This document shows positions 16,781 to 25,167 of a stretch of DNA of 55,726 nucleotides, piece after piece. Source of the DNA: an uncultured Porphyromonas sp. Lineage in GTDB: Bacteria; Bacteroidota; Bacteroidia; Bacteroidales; Porphyromonadaceae. The number at the start of each line of letters is the position of its first letter. The stretch's first letter is position 1. The stretch covers positions 1 through 55,726 of the forward strand of contig NZ_UQJH01000009.1 of NCBI RefSeq assembly GCF_900541275.1. Direction: 5' to 3'. A program made the position numbers and the translations under genes. A model generated the notes under the pieces. That model was not told the origin of the DNA. It worked only from the letters and a program-made list of their open reading frames with translations, and searched no databases.

Positions 16781-19417
16781 TCACTCCTTGATGCATCGGA
16801 TGACGACACCGGAGCCGTAGCTGATGGGCTTATTCTGATCCCACAACCATTTCCCATCATCGTACCAAGACAAAAAGAGGGCATTGCAGTAGTTATCTGT
16901 CGCCCCATTGGACGTCCCGTAGTAGGAGGTATTCTCTACGTCATCGTCTATGGTCCACTGGCGAATACTGAGGGTACCGCGCTCGCTTCTCCTCGGAGAG
17001 ATCGGGAAGTAGATGTCGCGCGCCGTAGAGGTGGCTATGTCCGCGCCCTTGATCCAGACACCATGGCTCACCCGCAGACGAGAGAAGCCATCGGCATTTC
17101 TATCCTTCGGGAAGATCCTCCCATACTCCTCCAGCTTCGGGATGCGATACCCCTCAGGGCAGGGATCCACCCCCTTCCTCTTGGTCCCATCGGCATTGGT
17201 CCAGGAGGGACGAGGGACAGTGGAGTCAAAGAAGTAGAACCAGCTATTGACCACATCGGGAGTATCGCCCTCATCGGTCTCATCAGAAGCGATGAAGAGT
17301 CCATGCTGGTCATCTCTCGAGTAGTGCCCATTGATCTGCTCGGTCCCCAAGTCGGCCCACTTAAGCGGACCATCGGGTCGATAGTAGGGATCGATCTTCC
17401 ACTCAGTGATAGGGATAGAGCGCTTGATGGTGCCGTAGACAAGGTCTACGCCGAGCAGGTGGTATCCGTCCGGAGTGCGGCCATACTGGTAGTAGAAGCC
17501 ATTGCGCTCCACTCGCTCACGATTGGTGATCTCAGAGTTGGTAAACCACGCCCCTCTATTCGACGCGCTCTTGATCGCCCCGAGGTTGCGGTCGAGGATG
17601 ATAAGATTGGCACCATTCTCGGTCACCCTTACAGGCTTGTAATTACCCTGCTCCACCCAGATGTAGGCGCTCTCTCCGGTGCCGTCATAGAGTTTCACCT
17701 CAGCATAGCGGATCAGATCGGTGTCGTTGGTACTGTCGACGGTAATCTTGACGCTCCCCGTGCCGTTTTTCTCCGCCTTGACCCAGCCGGTATTGTCTGC
17801 GGTAGTCGAGTAATTGGTCACCACGGTGGCACCCCACTGCCTACCGAAGCTCTCCACCGGGATCTCCACCGAGCCCCCCTCTCCTATGAAGCAGACATAG
17901 CGTCTCTTAGGCCGGATCAGCTTCCTTGCCCGCTGGTGTACCACCACTCGCACAGGGTGGTCATAGTTCTGTGGAGTAAAGGTGATCACCGCCTCCCGCT
18001 CCTCATCGTGAGGCTTACCATCGGCACTATACCAAGTCTCGTTGGCGCTCGTGGCTCGGAAGGTGAAGAGGACCGGCGTGCCATCCATAGCCACATGACC
18101 ACTCTCCGCCCCGGCAGGAGGGATCACCTCGAGCCAGTCGGGGTCACCCTCTACACTCCAGGTAAAGGATCCACTCTCAAAGTTATTGAGCAGCTGCACG
18201 GTATTTGAGGAGCCCTCCTCGTAATTGAGCTCGACGACATCCTTGGAGCTATTGAAGAGAGGGTCCGTGTACTCAACATTCTGCATCGACGGTAGCCACG
18301 GCTGCAGGTGAATATCGAGCAGTGGCTTGACGCGCTGGTCAGTAATATTGAGCCGGACCTTGTAGTGCAGACTACGGAAGATGGAGTATATGTCAATGTC
18401 ATTGAGATCTACCGTGGCCGCATTGATGTGGTCAAGTATCTCACTGCGGATCTCATTAACGTCCCCTGCATCGAGGTAGTAGGTGTTGCTCAGCTCCGTA
18501 CCGGTAGCACCTGTGGTGTAGTAGACCTTGAGTGCGGCGTAGTCGGTACCACCTCTCGCAAGCAGATGCTCGGGGAGGTAGTAGGTGCCGGAGGTATATA
18601 GTGCCTCCTCCGCCCCTTTATTGTAGTCACTGATGGAGACATTGACCCGCCCCGAGGACCAAGTGCCGGTCGTTGCGTCGTAGGCCTTACCCGAGAAGAA
18701 GAGAGGATACTGATTGGGTATATTGATCAGCTCGAAGCCGGTCACCTTGACATTAGGCTTCGCCGTAGACTCAGGGGAGTCCTTCTTGCGATAGATTGCG
18801 AGGGTGAGCTTGGAGATGTTCCTCACTAGTGTCGCCTTGACCACCTCAGGGGCATCCTTGGTCCCATTACCCTGAAGAGACTTCCTCGATACCACACCGA
18901 CGGAGATCAGTGGCTTACTGGTCCCAATGGTAGTGATCTCCGACTTTGCGAAGGGGATCGGCTCGAAGTCTCGGAAGCGGATGGCATTGTCGAGACCACC
19001 CTGCAGGATGCTCTGATCCCTCTGCGGCATCGACTCCTCATTGGCAAAGAGGTAGAAGTCATATCGAGTAGAGACCGACCGTAGCTCGATCGGGTCGGAG
19101 AGAGCTGCGGTGCTGATGTTCGCAGGAGGAGTCAGGCTCCCATTATTCCAGGTCAGTAACTGATTGTAGACCACCTCGCCACCCGGATACTTGGCGATGA
19201 CGAGACGGACTGTCTTGATCGTCGTCTCCTGATCACCGGGGATATTGATGGAGCGCAGGCTCATCGCCATATATCCGGTGGCCATCATCGGCTCGTCGTT
19301 GCTCCGTGACTTGCTGCACCCCGACAGGAGTGCCACCAGTAGGAGTGCGATGAGGGAGATCAGCACCGGACGACGTGCCGTCGTCGCAACTATTCTGTGA
19401 CTAAAGTCTGTAACCAT
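16781..19417 (-). CDS. Large fimbrial tip-type lipoprotein (first of three)
   Basis: This 878-residue lipoprotein (lipobox LLSGC, Cys34) follows the anchor gene by only 5 bp. The N-terminal half is fimbrillin-like (TVRLVIAKYPGGEVVYN, YDFYLFANEES, RNISKLTLAIYRK). The middle carries BACON-like domains (FTWSVEGDPDWLEVIPPAG) and the C-terminal third has the FISUMP-type pattern (LIILDRNLGAIKS, DPCPEGYRIPKLEE, VVIRCIKE). It resembles DUF4906-type proteins that often follow FimB/Mfa2 genes in Bacteroidales; that family label is from memory of layout and needs a profile search. It probably caps the fimbria or carries its binding activity. Confidence 0.75.
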   Translation of the reverse strand: MVTDFSHRIVATTARRPVLISLIALLLVALLSGCSKSRSNDEPMMATGYMAMSLRSINIPGDQETTIKTVRLVIAKYPGGEVVYNQLLTWNNGSLTPPANISTAALSDPIELRSVSTRYDFYLFANEESMPQRDQSILQGGLDNAIRFRDFEPIPFAKSEITTIGTSKPLISVGVVSRKSLQGNGTKDAPEVVKATLVRNISKLTLAIYRKKDSPESTAKPNVKVTGFELINIPNQYPLFFSGKAYDATTGTWSSGRVNVSISDYNKGAEEALYTSGTYYLPEHLLARGGTDYAALKVYYTTGATGTELSNTYYLDAGDVNEIRSEILDHINAATVDLNDIDIYSIFRSLHYKVRLNITDQRVKPLLDIHLQPWLPSMQNVEYTDPLFNSSKDVVELNYEEGSSNTVQLLNNFESGSFTWSVEGDPDWLEVIPPAGAESGHVAMDGTPVLFTFRATSANETWYSADGKPHDEEREAVITFTPQNYDHPVRVVVHQRARKLIRPKRRYVCFIGEGGSVEIPVESFGRQWGATVVTNYSTTADNTGWVKAEKNGTGSVKITVDSTNDTDLIRYAEVKLYDGTGESAYIWVEQGNYKPVRVTENGANLIILDRNLGAIKSASNRGAWFTNSEITNRERVERNGFYYQYGRTPDGYHLLGVDLVYGTIKRSIPITEWKIDPYYRPDGPLKWADLGTEQINGHYSRDDQHGLFIASDETDEGDTPDVVNSWFYFFDSTVPRPSWTNADGTKRKGVDPCPEGYRIPKLEEYGRIFPKDRNADGFSRLRVSHGVWIKGADIATSTARDIYFPISPRRSERGTLSIRQWTIDDDVENTSYYGTSNGATDNYCNALFLSWYDDGKWLWDQNKPISYGSGVVIRCIKE

Positions 19418-19422
19418 CTCAC

Positions 19423-20409
19423 TTACTCTGCAGATACGTCCTGCTCCCGGATCAGCCAGCCATTGATGTAGATCGAGAAGGACTGGAAGTCCACATCGGA
19501 TGCGGGACCCGAGGTGGTGAAGACAAAGCTGACCACATACTCATCCTGCCGGTCCATGTACTCCTGGAGTGGCATACTGCCGTACTCGCTCAGCTTCAGG
19601 AATTGGATCAGCTCCTTGAGCTTGACGTTGATCAGCTTCTTCCCACTCTTCTTATCGGTGACGATGAGCCGCTCATCGCTATTCTCCGACAAGCGCCCGG
19701 TACGTAGCTCACAGGTGAGTCCGACGGCCTGCTTATCCTCAGCTATGGAGAGTCGACCTCGCTCGCTGAGGTAGGGACGATACGTGATGGCATCACCGGG
19801 GACGATCCTATTATCTCCGTCCAAGAGCCCATTGGCAGAGGCGATCGTCACCTCGTACCTATTTGGGTCGAGATCCACGCCCGCGCCCGTGGTGACTAAT
19901 TGCACGCGGAAGGTATTGGTATCCTTGACGAGAGGGATCACGACCCGCTCTCCGGGCACCCCCTTCACCTCCAGTCGCCGGACGATCCCGTGCCAGAGGT
20001 GGTCGAGCGCCTTGTCGGAGATGCCGGCACTGCTCTTGATGGCCAGCCTCATCTGTGCAAGATCCCTAATGTTGCTGAGGGCATAAGAGCTGTCAGTGAG
20101 ACCCGCCCAGGCGACAAGGGTGTACTTACCCGGCTGGAGCTGCAGCGGGTGGCTGAAGTCCTGAGCAAAGGGATTCCCCTCCACTCTCAGGGGCGTAGCG
20201 ACCGCCCTACCCTGATCATCAAAGATAAAGAGGTCGACAGAGGGCACCTGAGAGGCGAAGGCATCGGCAAACTTAAGATTGTAGTCGTACCTATAGCTCA
20301 CCTCTAAGAGACAGGGCTCGAGATCGCTGTAGATCATCCTATCACAGCCTGTCAGTCCCAGTGACACAATTGCCAGCAGGCAGATCATTAGGTGATGTAT
20401 ACTCTTCAT
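19423..20409 (-). CDS. FimB/Mfa2-family fimbrial anchor subunit
   Basis: This 328-residue lipoprotein (LGLTGC, Cys22) has the FimB/Mfa2 pattern: a conserved LEPCLLEVSYRYDYN after the signal, SVDLFIFDDQGR, and TLVAWAGL. FimB and Mfa2 in P. gingivalis stay attached to the outer membrane and anchor the fimbria while limiting its length. It follows the major subunit by 151 bp containing a strong hairpin (20477-20506), and precedes the first tip gene by 5 bp. The size is typical for the family. Confidence 0.85.
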   Translation of the reverse strand: MKSIHHLMICLLAIVSLGLTGCDRMIYSDLEPCLLEVSYRYDYNLKFADAFASQVPSVDLFIFDDQGRAVATPLRVEGNPFAQDFSHPLQLQPGKYTLVAWAGLTDSSYALSNIRDLAQMRLAIKSSAGISDKALDHLWHGIVRRLEVKGVPGERVVIPLVKDTNTFRVQLVTTGAGVDLDPNRYEVTIASANGLLDGDNRIVPGDAITYRPYLSERGRLSIAEDKQAVGLTCELRTGRLSENSDERLIVTDKKSGKKLINVKLKELIQFLKLSEYGSMPLQEYMDRQDEYVVSFVFTTSGPASDVDFQSFSIYINGWLIREQDVSAE

Positions 20410-20476
20410 ATTATCATGCAGGCAGAGGCAGTCCCTCCCTTACTTCTCTCAGTGAATAATTAGATTTCCTATTGGT

Positions 20477-20506
20477 CCCCGGAGACAGGATCAACCGTCT
20501 CCGGGG
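20477..20506 (-). terminator. Hairpin between major subunit and anchor genes (probable attenuator)
   Basis: A perfect 10-bp stem (CCCCGGAGAC at 20477-20486 with GTCTCCGGGG at 20497-20506) encloses a 10-nt loop, 54 bp after the major subunit stop. On the minus strand no clear T tract follows, so it may act as a partial terminator or an mRNA 3'-end stabiliser. Either would raise major-subunit yield over the downstream minor subunits. Confidence 0.65.
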
Positions 20507-20560
20507 TGACATCATCAGCTCTTGGATCACTTAGATGTCATAAAAGTCTCCCGCTTGGGA

Positions 20561-22132
20561 TCAGAGATCGTAGCCACTCTCGCGGACAAGCCACGGCAGC
20601 AGCTCGACAGACATAGCGATGAAGAGTGTCTCGGGGTCATCATTCTCATCACCGGGCTCCACTACCTCAGGATCACCAAAGTTCTTGATAGAGTTGATGG
20701 TGAGCTTGTAGATGTTGTTACGCACCAAGCCATAGCGACCATACTGCATAGGAGCAGCCTGCTGCTCGTTGGTGAAGTGACGGATAGGCATATGGTAGTA
20801 ATTTACTCCACCAACATAGAGGCTGATACCGCTCGCCTCGTCCTTAAATGCCTTGCCCTTGCCAATCTTAGCATTGAGAGCATCAACACCGGTGGCAGAA
20901 CCATCTGCAAACGCAGCGACTGCAGCCGCGAAGCCGGTGGGCATACCATTATCCGCGTCACTCGTGTTGGCAGACTTAGTGACACGCTTCGTGAAGTCGT
21001 CCACCGTATAGGCTACACCCTTGTAGACAACGTAGCTTGTCACCTCAGCACCATTGATCGTGGGAGTCACCTTGACCTTAAAGACAACGAGGGTGGTGCC
21101 ACGAAGCTTCTGAGCATCGGGAGCCATCGTATTCTCTGCCACATAGTGCCCCTTATCATCATCATAGCCGGCCTCATAGAAAGTCGGCAGAGTCGACAGA
21201 CCTGCGAGGTATTCGAAGTTATTGGTATCGATGGTGGTGGTAGCAGCATCAAAGTTCGGGTCCTTAGCGTAAGAGTCGACACGTTCAGACGCGGCTGTCT
21301 CAGCCTCCAGCTCGGCAGCAGCGCTACCTACACTATTAGCCTTGATCTTCTGATCCATCACACGCATCGGGAAGTACTTCAGGTTGGTCACATCGAGCTG
21401 CCAGCCCAAGAGCTTCAGCTTGGCACCGGCGATAGAGCCGGAAGCATTATCATTGGTGATCGTAGGATTGACAAAGACCTTGGCGACGGCTCTCTCTACC
21501 TGCACGGAGACCTTCTCGGCAGCAGCCTCCTCAGCCTTCTCCTTGGTATCGAAGAGCTTGTCTCCTGTGATATTCACGATACCCTTGGCATTGCTCATCA
21601 TGATGCCATTGGCGGTGATCACCTTGGCCTCATCATAGTTAGAGAATCTCTTGAGGTCCTCTATGCTGGCGCCCTTATTGATTCGTCCCTTCACCTCCTC
21701 GGTGGGGTTGAAGAAGACAACGACGTCGTAGCTGTCAGTATTAGCGATCTTGGGGACCTTGACCGCCTTGGTCACCAGCTTGTAGCCGGTAGAGGTGGTG
21801 GCGACGTCAGTTCCGGTAAACTTGCCGGTAGTCGCACCATCGTGAGTCGCATTAAGATCGATACGAGCGGCGCAAGTACCGGCCTTGTAGAAGCCTACCA
21901 GCACTGATGATACCTTATTCTCAGCGACGGTGCCGTCATAGGTCTCACCCTGGTGTTTATCGCCAACATTAGCCCTGGAGCTATTGGCGGTAGGCAGGGA
22001 GATGGAGAGCACAGCATAGCTGCTCTCCCCTGCCTGGGGGACCTCAGGTCCCTGGTTACTCTTGTTGCAGGCAGTCATGCCCACCATAAGGGTGGCGCAG
22101 AGCAGTGCAACGGCAGTGAAGTTCTTTCTCAT
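20561..22132 (-). CDS. Major fimbrial subunit, Mfa1/FimA-type fimbrillin
   Basis: This is the likely polymer-forming subunit. With the ATG at 22132 it is 523 residues long and starts MRKNFTAVALLCATLMVGMTAC, a lipoprotein signal with Cys22. The upstream in-frame codon at 22180 would add 16 residues before the signal and is rejected. The mature region starts with a typical fimbrillin strand pattern (SYAVLSISLPTANSS) and carries VERAVAKVFVNP, the first-domain helix region seen in Mfa1-like proteins. In P. gingivalis such precursors are exported as lipoproteins, cleaved after Arg and polymerised by strand exchange; SSRANVG near residue 47 is one possible site. Mfa1-like is preferred over FimA-like from length and neighbours. 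Confidence 0.85.
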   Translation of the reverse strand: MRKNFTAVALLCATLMVGMTACNKSNQGPEVPQAGESSYAVLSISLPTANSSRANVGDKHQGETYDGTVAENKVSSVLVGFYKAGTCAARIDLNATHDGATTGKFTGTDVATTSTGYKLVTKAVKVPKIANTDSYDVVVFFNPTEEVKGRINKGASIEDLKRFSNYDEAKVITANGIMMSNAKGIVNITGDKLFDTKEKAEEAAAEKVSVQVERAVAKVFVNPTITNDNASGSIAGAKLKLLGWQLDVTNLKYFPMRVMDQKIKANSVGSAAAELEAETAASERVDSYAKDPNFDAATTTIDTNNFEYLAGLSTLPTFYEAGYDDDKGHYVAENTMAPDAQKLRGTTLVVFKVKVTPTINGAEVTSYVVYKGVAYTVDDFTKRVTKSANTSDADNGMPTGFAAAVAAFADGSATGVDALNAKIGKGKAFKDEASGISLYVGGVNYYHMPIRHFTNEQQAAPMQYGRYGLVRNNIYKLTINSIKNFGDPEVVEPGDENDDPETLFIAMSVELLPWLVRESGYDL

Positions 22133-22181
22133 ACTACTTGTGTAATTGTGAAAATGGAAAAGATTTATGAAATGATACAAT

Positions 22182-23651
22182 TTAGTCTTGGTTTTGTCTC
22201 TCCTTCTGGTCCTCGATCACCTTATCGAGCTCCTCGAGGTTGTGCTTGGCGAGCTGATCGCCCCTCTGGGTCGCCTGCTCGAGGTAGCGCCTGGCCGTCT
22301 CGAGGTTGCCGGACCTGGCGTAGGCGACACCCATATTATTCCATACCCGAGCGTCCCCGCTGATCTTCTGCATCCGGTGGATGGCGGCCTCGTAGTTCCC
22401 TCCCTCGATGTCGGCAGCGGAGGCGTTGTTGACCGCTATGGGCTGATCCGGGTAGATGCGCGTTGCTATGTCAAAGACCTCCTTGAAGTAAGGGCTGTCC
22501 GGTGCATAGGTCTGAGCAACGAGGTACATCTCATTGAGTGAAAGGAGCTTGGGATCCCTCTTGATCACCTCCTTGGCCTCCTCCACGTCAAAGGCACGCA
22601 CCTCATAGGCGATGCGGTAGACGGTACGCCTCACCCTGGGATAGATCTCCTGGAGCATCTGCGTGTAGGTCGCTCCCCGAGAGAGCTGGCGGAGCCGAGC
22701 GTCCCGTGCGTCATAGTCGATGCCACTATCGATGATCCGCAGCACCTGATCCCGGTCAGCGAGGTAGGAGTCCGCCACTAAGTCGCGGACGCCCCTCCAG
22801 TCCTCACCGCCTCCTACGATACGCACACGGGACCGATCCAGACCATGTCGCTGGATGAGATAGTCAGCAAAGTTGTGGGCACGTCGCTCGGAGAGAGCTT
22901 GATTGTAGCTCTGATTACCCTCCGGAGAGGCCCAGCCGGTGAATTGCAGGTTCGTCAGCGTGAGGTCCTTATTTCCCATAAGGTCACCGAGGATCTTATC
23001 GGCCTCATCGAGGATGAGGGCGTTATTGCCGAGCCCTCTGACGATGTCGTGCTTGGCGACGACGAAATTGAGTTGCGCGGTGTGCTCCTCAGCTCTCGCC
23101 TTGACCGGCTCAGCCTCCGGGACGATATAGGTGAGCTTATAGTCGGGCTTGTAGGGCTCCTTGACGAGACGGTCGATGATGGTCCTCGTGAGGGTCTCCT
23201 TGTCGCAGTACGCACACCCGGTCAGGGCAGAGATCAGCCTCAGCTGCCCCTTACGCATCCACGACTGGAGAGGTACTACCTGAGAGTAATTGATGGAGAG
23301 GGGCCGACCATTGTCCCGCATATCCTCATAGTAGGGGTGCTTATCGTAGGGGACCGGGTGCCGGAAGTCCTTTGTCCGCTTCAGCACCTTATAGCGGGTC
23401 TTGCCGGAGAGGACGATCTGCGGCAGCCGGACCTTCTCCGTCCCGCTCTCGTCTGTAAGGATCGGGGTGAGGACAAGTAGGTCATTGGGTCTCAGCTCCA
23501 CCTCATCGAGATGGAGGTCAAAGGAGACCACCATCTTCCCATCCGTGACACCGGACTCAGCGCGAGTGATATCAAGTACCTCCTGAGCCATCGCAGTCTG
23601 TGCGAGGAGCAAGAGGAGTGTGGTCGTGATATAGAGTAGTCTGCGTTTCAT
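22182..23651 (-). CDS. Secreted OmpA-like/TPR protein with DUF3868-type N-terminus
   Basis: This 489-residue exported protein has a signal peptide ending in TAMAQ. The N-terminal beta domain (VVSFDLHLDEVELRPNDLLVLTPIL) fits DUF3868. The centre has an OmpA-like peptidoglycan-binding pattern (LTNLQFTGWASPEGNQSYNQALSERRA, split here as FTGWASPEGN and LSERRAHNFADYL). The C-terminus has TPR-like helices (AVNNASAADIEGGNYEAAI, VWNNMGVAYARSGNLETA). It is 6 bp after the DUF3575 gene and 49 bp before the major subunit. The DUF3575-DUF3868 pair commonly precedes Mfa-type fimbrial genes in Bacteroidales; a role in anchoring or assembling the fimbria at the cell envelope is inferred. Confidence 0.8.
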   Translation of the reverse strand: MKRRLLYITTTLLLLLAQTAMAQEVLDITRAESGVTDGKMVVSFDLHLDEVELRPNDLLVLTPILTDESGTEKVRLPQIVLSGKTRYKVLKRTKDFRHPVPYDKHPYYEDMRDNGRPLSINYSQVVPLQSWMRKGQLRLISALTGCAYCDKETLTRTIIDRLVKEPYKPDYKLTYIVPEAEPVKARAEEHTAQLNFVVAKHDIVRGLGNNALILDEADKILGDLMGNKDLTLTNLQFTGWASPEGNQSYNQALSERRAHNFADYLIQRHGLDRSRVRIVGGGEDWRGVRDLVADSYLADRDQVLRIIDSGIDYDARDARLRQLSRGATYTQMLQEIYPRVRRTVYRIAYEVRAFDVEEAKEVIKRDPKLLSLNEMYLVAQTYAPDSPYFKEVFDIATRIYPDQPIAVNNASAADIEGGNYEAAIHRMQKISGDARVWNNMGVAYARSGNLETARRYLEQATQRGDQLAKHNLEELDKVIEDQKERQNQD

Positions 23652-23657
23652 GATCTA

Positions 23658-24248
23658 TCAATTAAGGAAGTAAACGAGTGAGAGCGTGGCGCGCGTGAGG
23701 CCCCAGTAATTGTAAAATCCCTCGCCAAACTTATTGCCACAGGCAGCACAGGGGTAGCGCTCGTACCAGATCCGCGCATATCCGCCCCCGAGGGAAGCCT
23801 CGAGATTGAGCTTACTCGACAGCACCCACTGATACCCATAGCTGAGACCGGCTCCGTAGAAGTAGCCTTGGTACCGCTCCTCCTTGAGCTTCTTGAGCCG
23901 TCCGATCGGGATATTGATCCCACCTATATTGTACTGACCGCCGTGGAGATGAAGTCCCACGAAGTGACCATTCATAGGCTCACAGATCCAGTAGCGGTAC
24001 TCCGGCTGGACGAGCCAGTGCTTGAGGGTCGTCGCCTCGTCAAACTTCCAAAGGCTCATCCCGCCACCGAGGTCGATCGTGGAGTGACGCCCCACCCTCA
24101 GCTCGAGCCCAAGATTGGGACTTGTGGCAGCTAAGTAGGGGAGATTGGTCTTGAGGGCTACCCTCTGAGCATCCGCCCTGCTACCGATCAAGAGAGCAGT
24201 GAGGACCCCGAGGAGAGTCGCAAGTCGATACACGTGGATTATTCTCAT
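23658..24248 (-). CDS. DUF3575-type outer-membrane protein, first gene of the fimbrial operon
   Basis: This 196-residue protein has a signal peptide (cleavage near SRADAQ) and a small beta-barrel-like body. RVALKTNLPYLAATSPNLGLELRVG, the SIDLGGGMSLWKF segment and EYRYWICEPMNGHFVGLHLHG are the characteristic DUF3575 features. It ends in an aromatic-containing strand (LSLVYFLN), as outer-membrane barrels often do. It opens the minus-strand operon with a 6-bp gap to the OmpA/TPR gene. Function is unknown; its association with fimbrial operons suggests an outer-membrane component. Confidence 0.8.
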   Translation of the reverse strand: MRIIHVYRLATLLGVLTALLIGSRADAQRVALKTNLPYLAATSPNLGLELRVGRHSTIDLGGGMSLWKFDEATTLKHWLVQPEYRYWICEPMNGHFVGLHLHGGQYNIGGINIPIGRLKKLKEERYQGYFYGAGLSYGYQWVLSSKLNLEASLGGGYARIWYERYPCAACGNKFGEGFYNYWGLTRATLSLVYFLN

Positions 24249-24915
24249 CTTTTTTACTAACTCGCATAGATCATCCGACCACCTTGTACAGCCTCAAGTA
24301 GAGAAGCGGGTACCTGGTGTCGCTGATGACAATTATCCTAACCTTGATCACAACAGATATTTCCGAGAAACACCCTTACGGCAGGAGAGTTACCTTACGG
24401 AAGTAGGGAGTAATTCAAGTTGAATCAAAAAAGCAGAGATCTGTTTAATCATTCATCCATTAGGATAGAAAAAAAAATCTACATTAATGGAAGAAGACAC
24501 TAATATATCTCTCCGCGACCCACAGGTCGCATATTTATCTCACTTTCACAAACAACCGAGTAGCTCCAGCAAGGAACACAACTTTTTATGTAACCCTAAA
24601 ACCTTGTCCCCATCGGGGATTGCGTTAAGTGAAGAACCCCAAATACCGATGGAAAAATCCATAAATTCCATCAGGGCCTATTTTTTGACAAAATGGATAT
24701 ATGAGCCGCAACTTATTAGTAACACGTATATACAAATCAAGCATCACCGAGGCTGGTAACCACCGGGACGCAGTCGATACATATATATATATGCGTCCCA
24801 TGAAGGGGGTCGCCTGCTGCCGGTAGAGAGGCTACTGGTGCGCCTCCCGGTGGGGGCTGCGTAGTGCCCCTCACAGGGCTCCTCTCCCGGGACCATGGGG
24901 CTTATTCCATATGAG

Positions 24916-24954
24916 AAGAGGGTGCGCCATCCGTATGGGATGGCGCACCCTCTT
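24916..24954 (+). repeat. Copy 2 of the 39-bp hairpin repeat (terminator-like)
   Basis: Identical over 39 bp to 9845-9883, including the GTAT loop. Here the right side is TCTTCTTTTA, so any T tract would serve plus-strand transcription, yet no plus-strand gene ends nearby. This makes it look like a dispersed element rather than a gene-specific terminator. Confidence 0.85.
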
Positions 24955-25059
24955 CTTTTATTGCCCTCAGGGGCCATCAGCATGAGGCGGCCGGGGCTCC
25001 TTATCTATCCACTTTTGGTTGCGGCATGCCCCTTTTTCCTCCCATAGAGAGGGGTGCAT

Positions 25060-25141
25060 CTAATATCGGTATTAGGAAATTCTTTTATCGGTATTAGGGA
25101 TTTCTTTTACCGATATTAGGCGCGACTAATATCGGTAAAAG
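25060..25141. repeat. Array B: four 16-bp near-palindromes at 22-bp period
   Basis: Units are at 25060-25075 (CTAATATCGGTATTAG), 25082-25097 (CTTTTATCGGTATTAG), 25104-25119 (CTTTTACCGATATTAG) and 25126-25141 (CTAATATCGGTAAAAG). Spacers are 6 bp each (GAAATT, GGATTT, GCGCGA). Units 3 and 4 are exact reverse complements of each other although both depart from the consensus. The array starts 27 bp from the stop of the neighbouring permease gene. Confidence 0.95.
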
Positions 25142-25167
25142 AATTTCCCATAAGGAAGAGGGGGCAG

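Larger units (their letters stand above)
24249..25167. other. Long non-coding region upstream of the fimbrial operon
   Basis: No credible gene is seen in these 919 bp. The fimbrial promoter should lie at the left end, but no CAAAnnTA (the minus-strand -7 box) occurs in 24249-24700, so a non-consensus or activator-dependent promoter is likely. Hairpins are seen at 24515-24530 (GCGACC/GGTCGC) and 24765-24799 (GGGACGCA/TGCGTCCC around an AT-rich loop). The right part holds the second 39-bp hairpin (24916-24954) and array B (25060-25141). No invertible segment bounded by long inverted repeats was found by eye. Confidence 0.6.

Noticed and set aside
16769..18208. 479-codon open frame on the plus strand
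   Set aside because: It lies fully opposite the first tip lipoprotein gene, has no recognisable motif or signal, and is explained by the codon bias of the real gene.
20522..21907. 461-codon plus-strand open frame
   Set aside because: Opposite the major fimbrial subunit; no family pattern, and the subunit has a clear lipoprotein signal and motifs.
24487..24759. 90-codon open frame upstream of the fimbrial operon
   Set aside because: No homologous pattern, atypical AT-rich codons, no promoter or conserved start; likely chance.
24515..24799. Invertible promoter for fimbrial phase variation
   Set aside because: The hairpins here are short local stems; no pair of long inverted repeats bounds a promoter-sized segment and no recombinase gene is linked.
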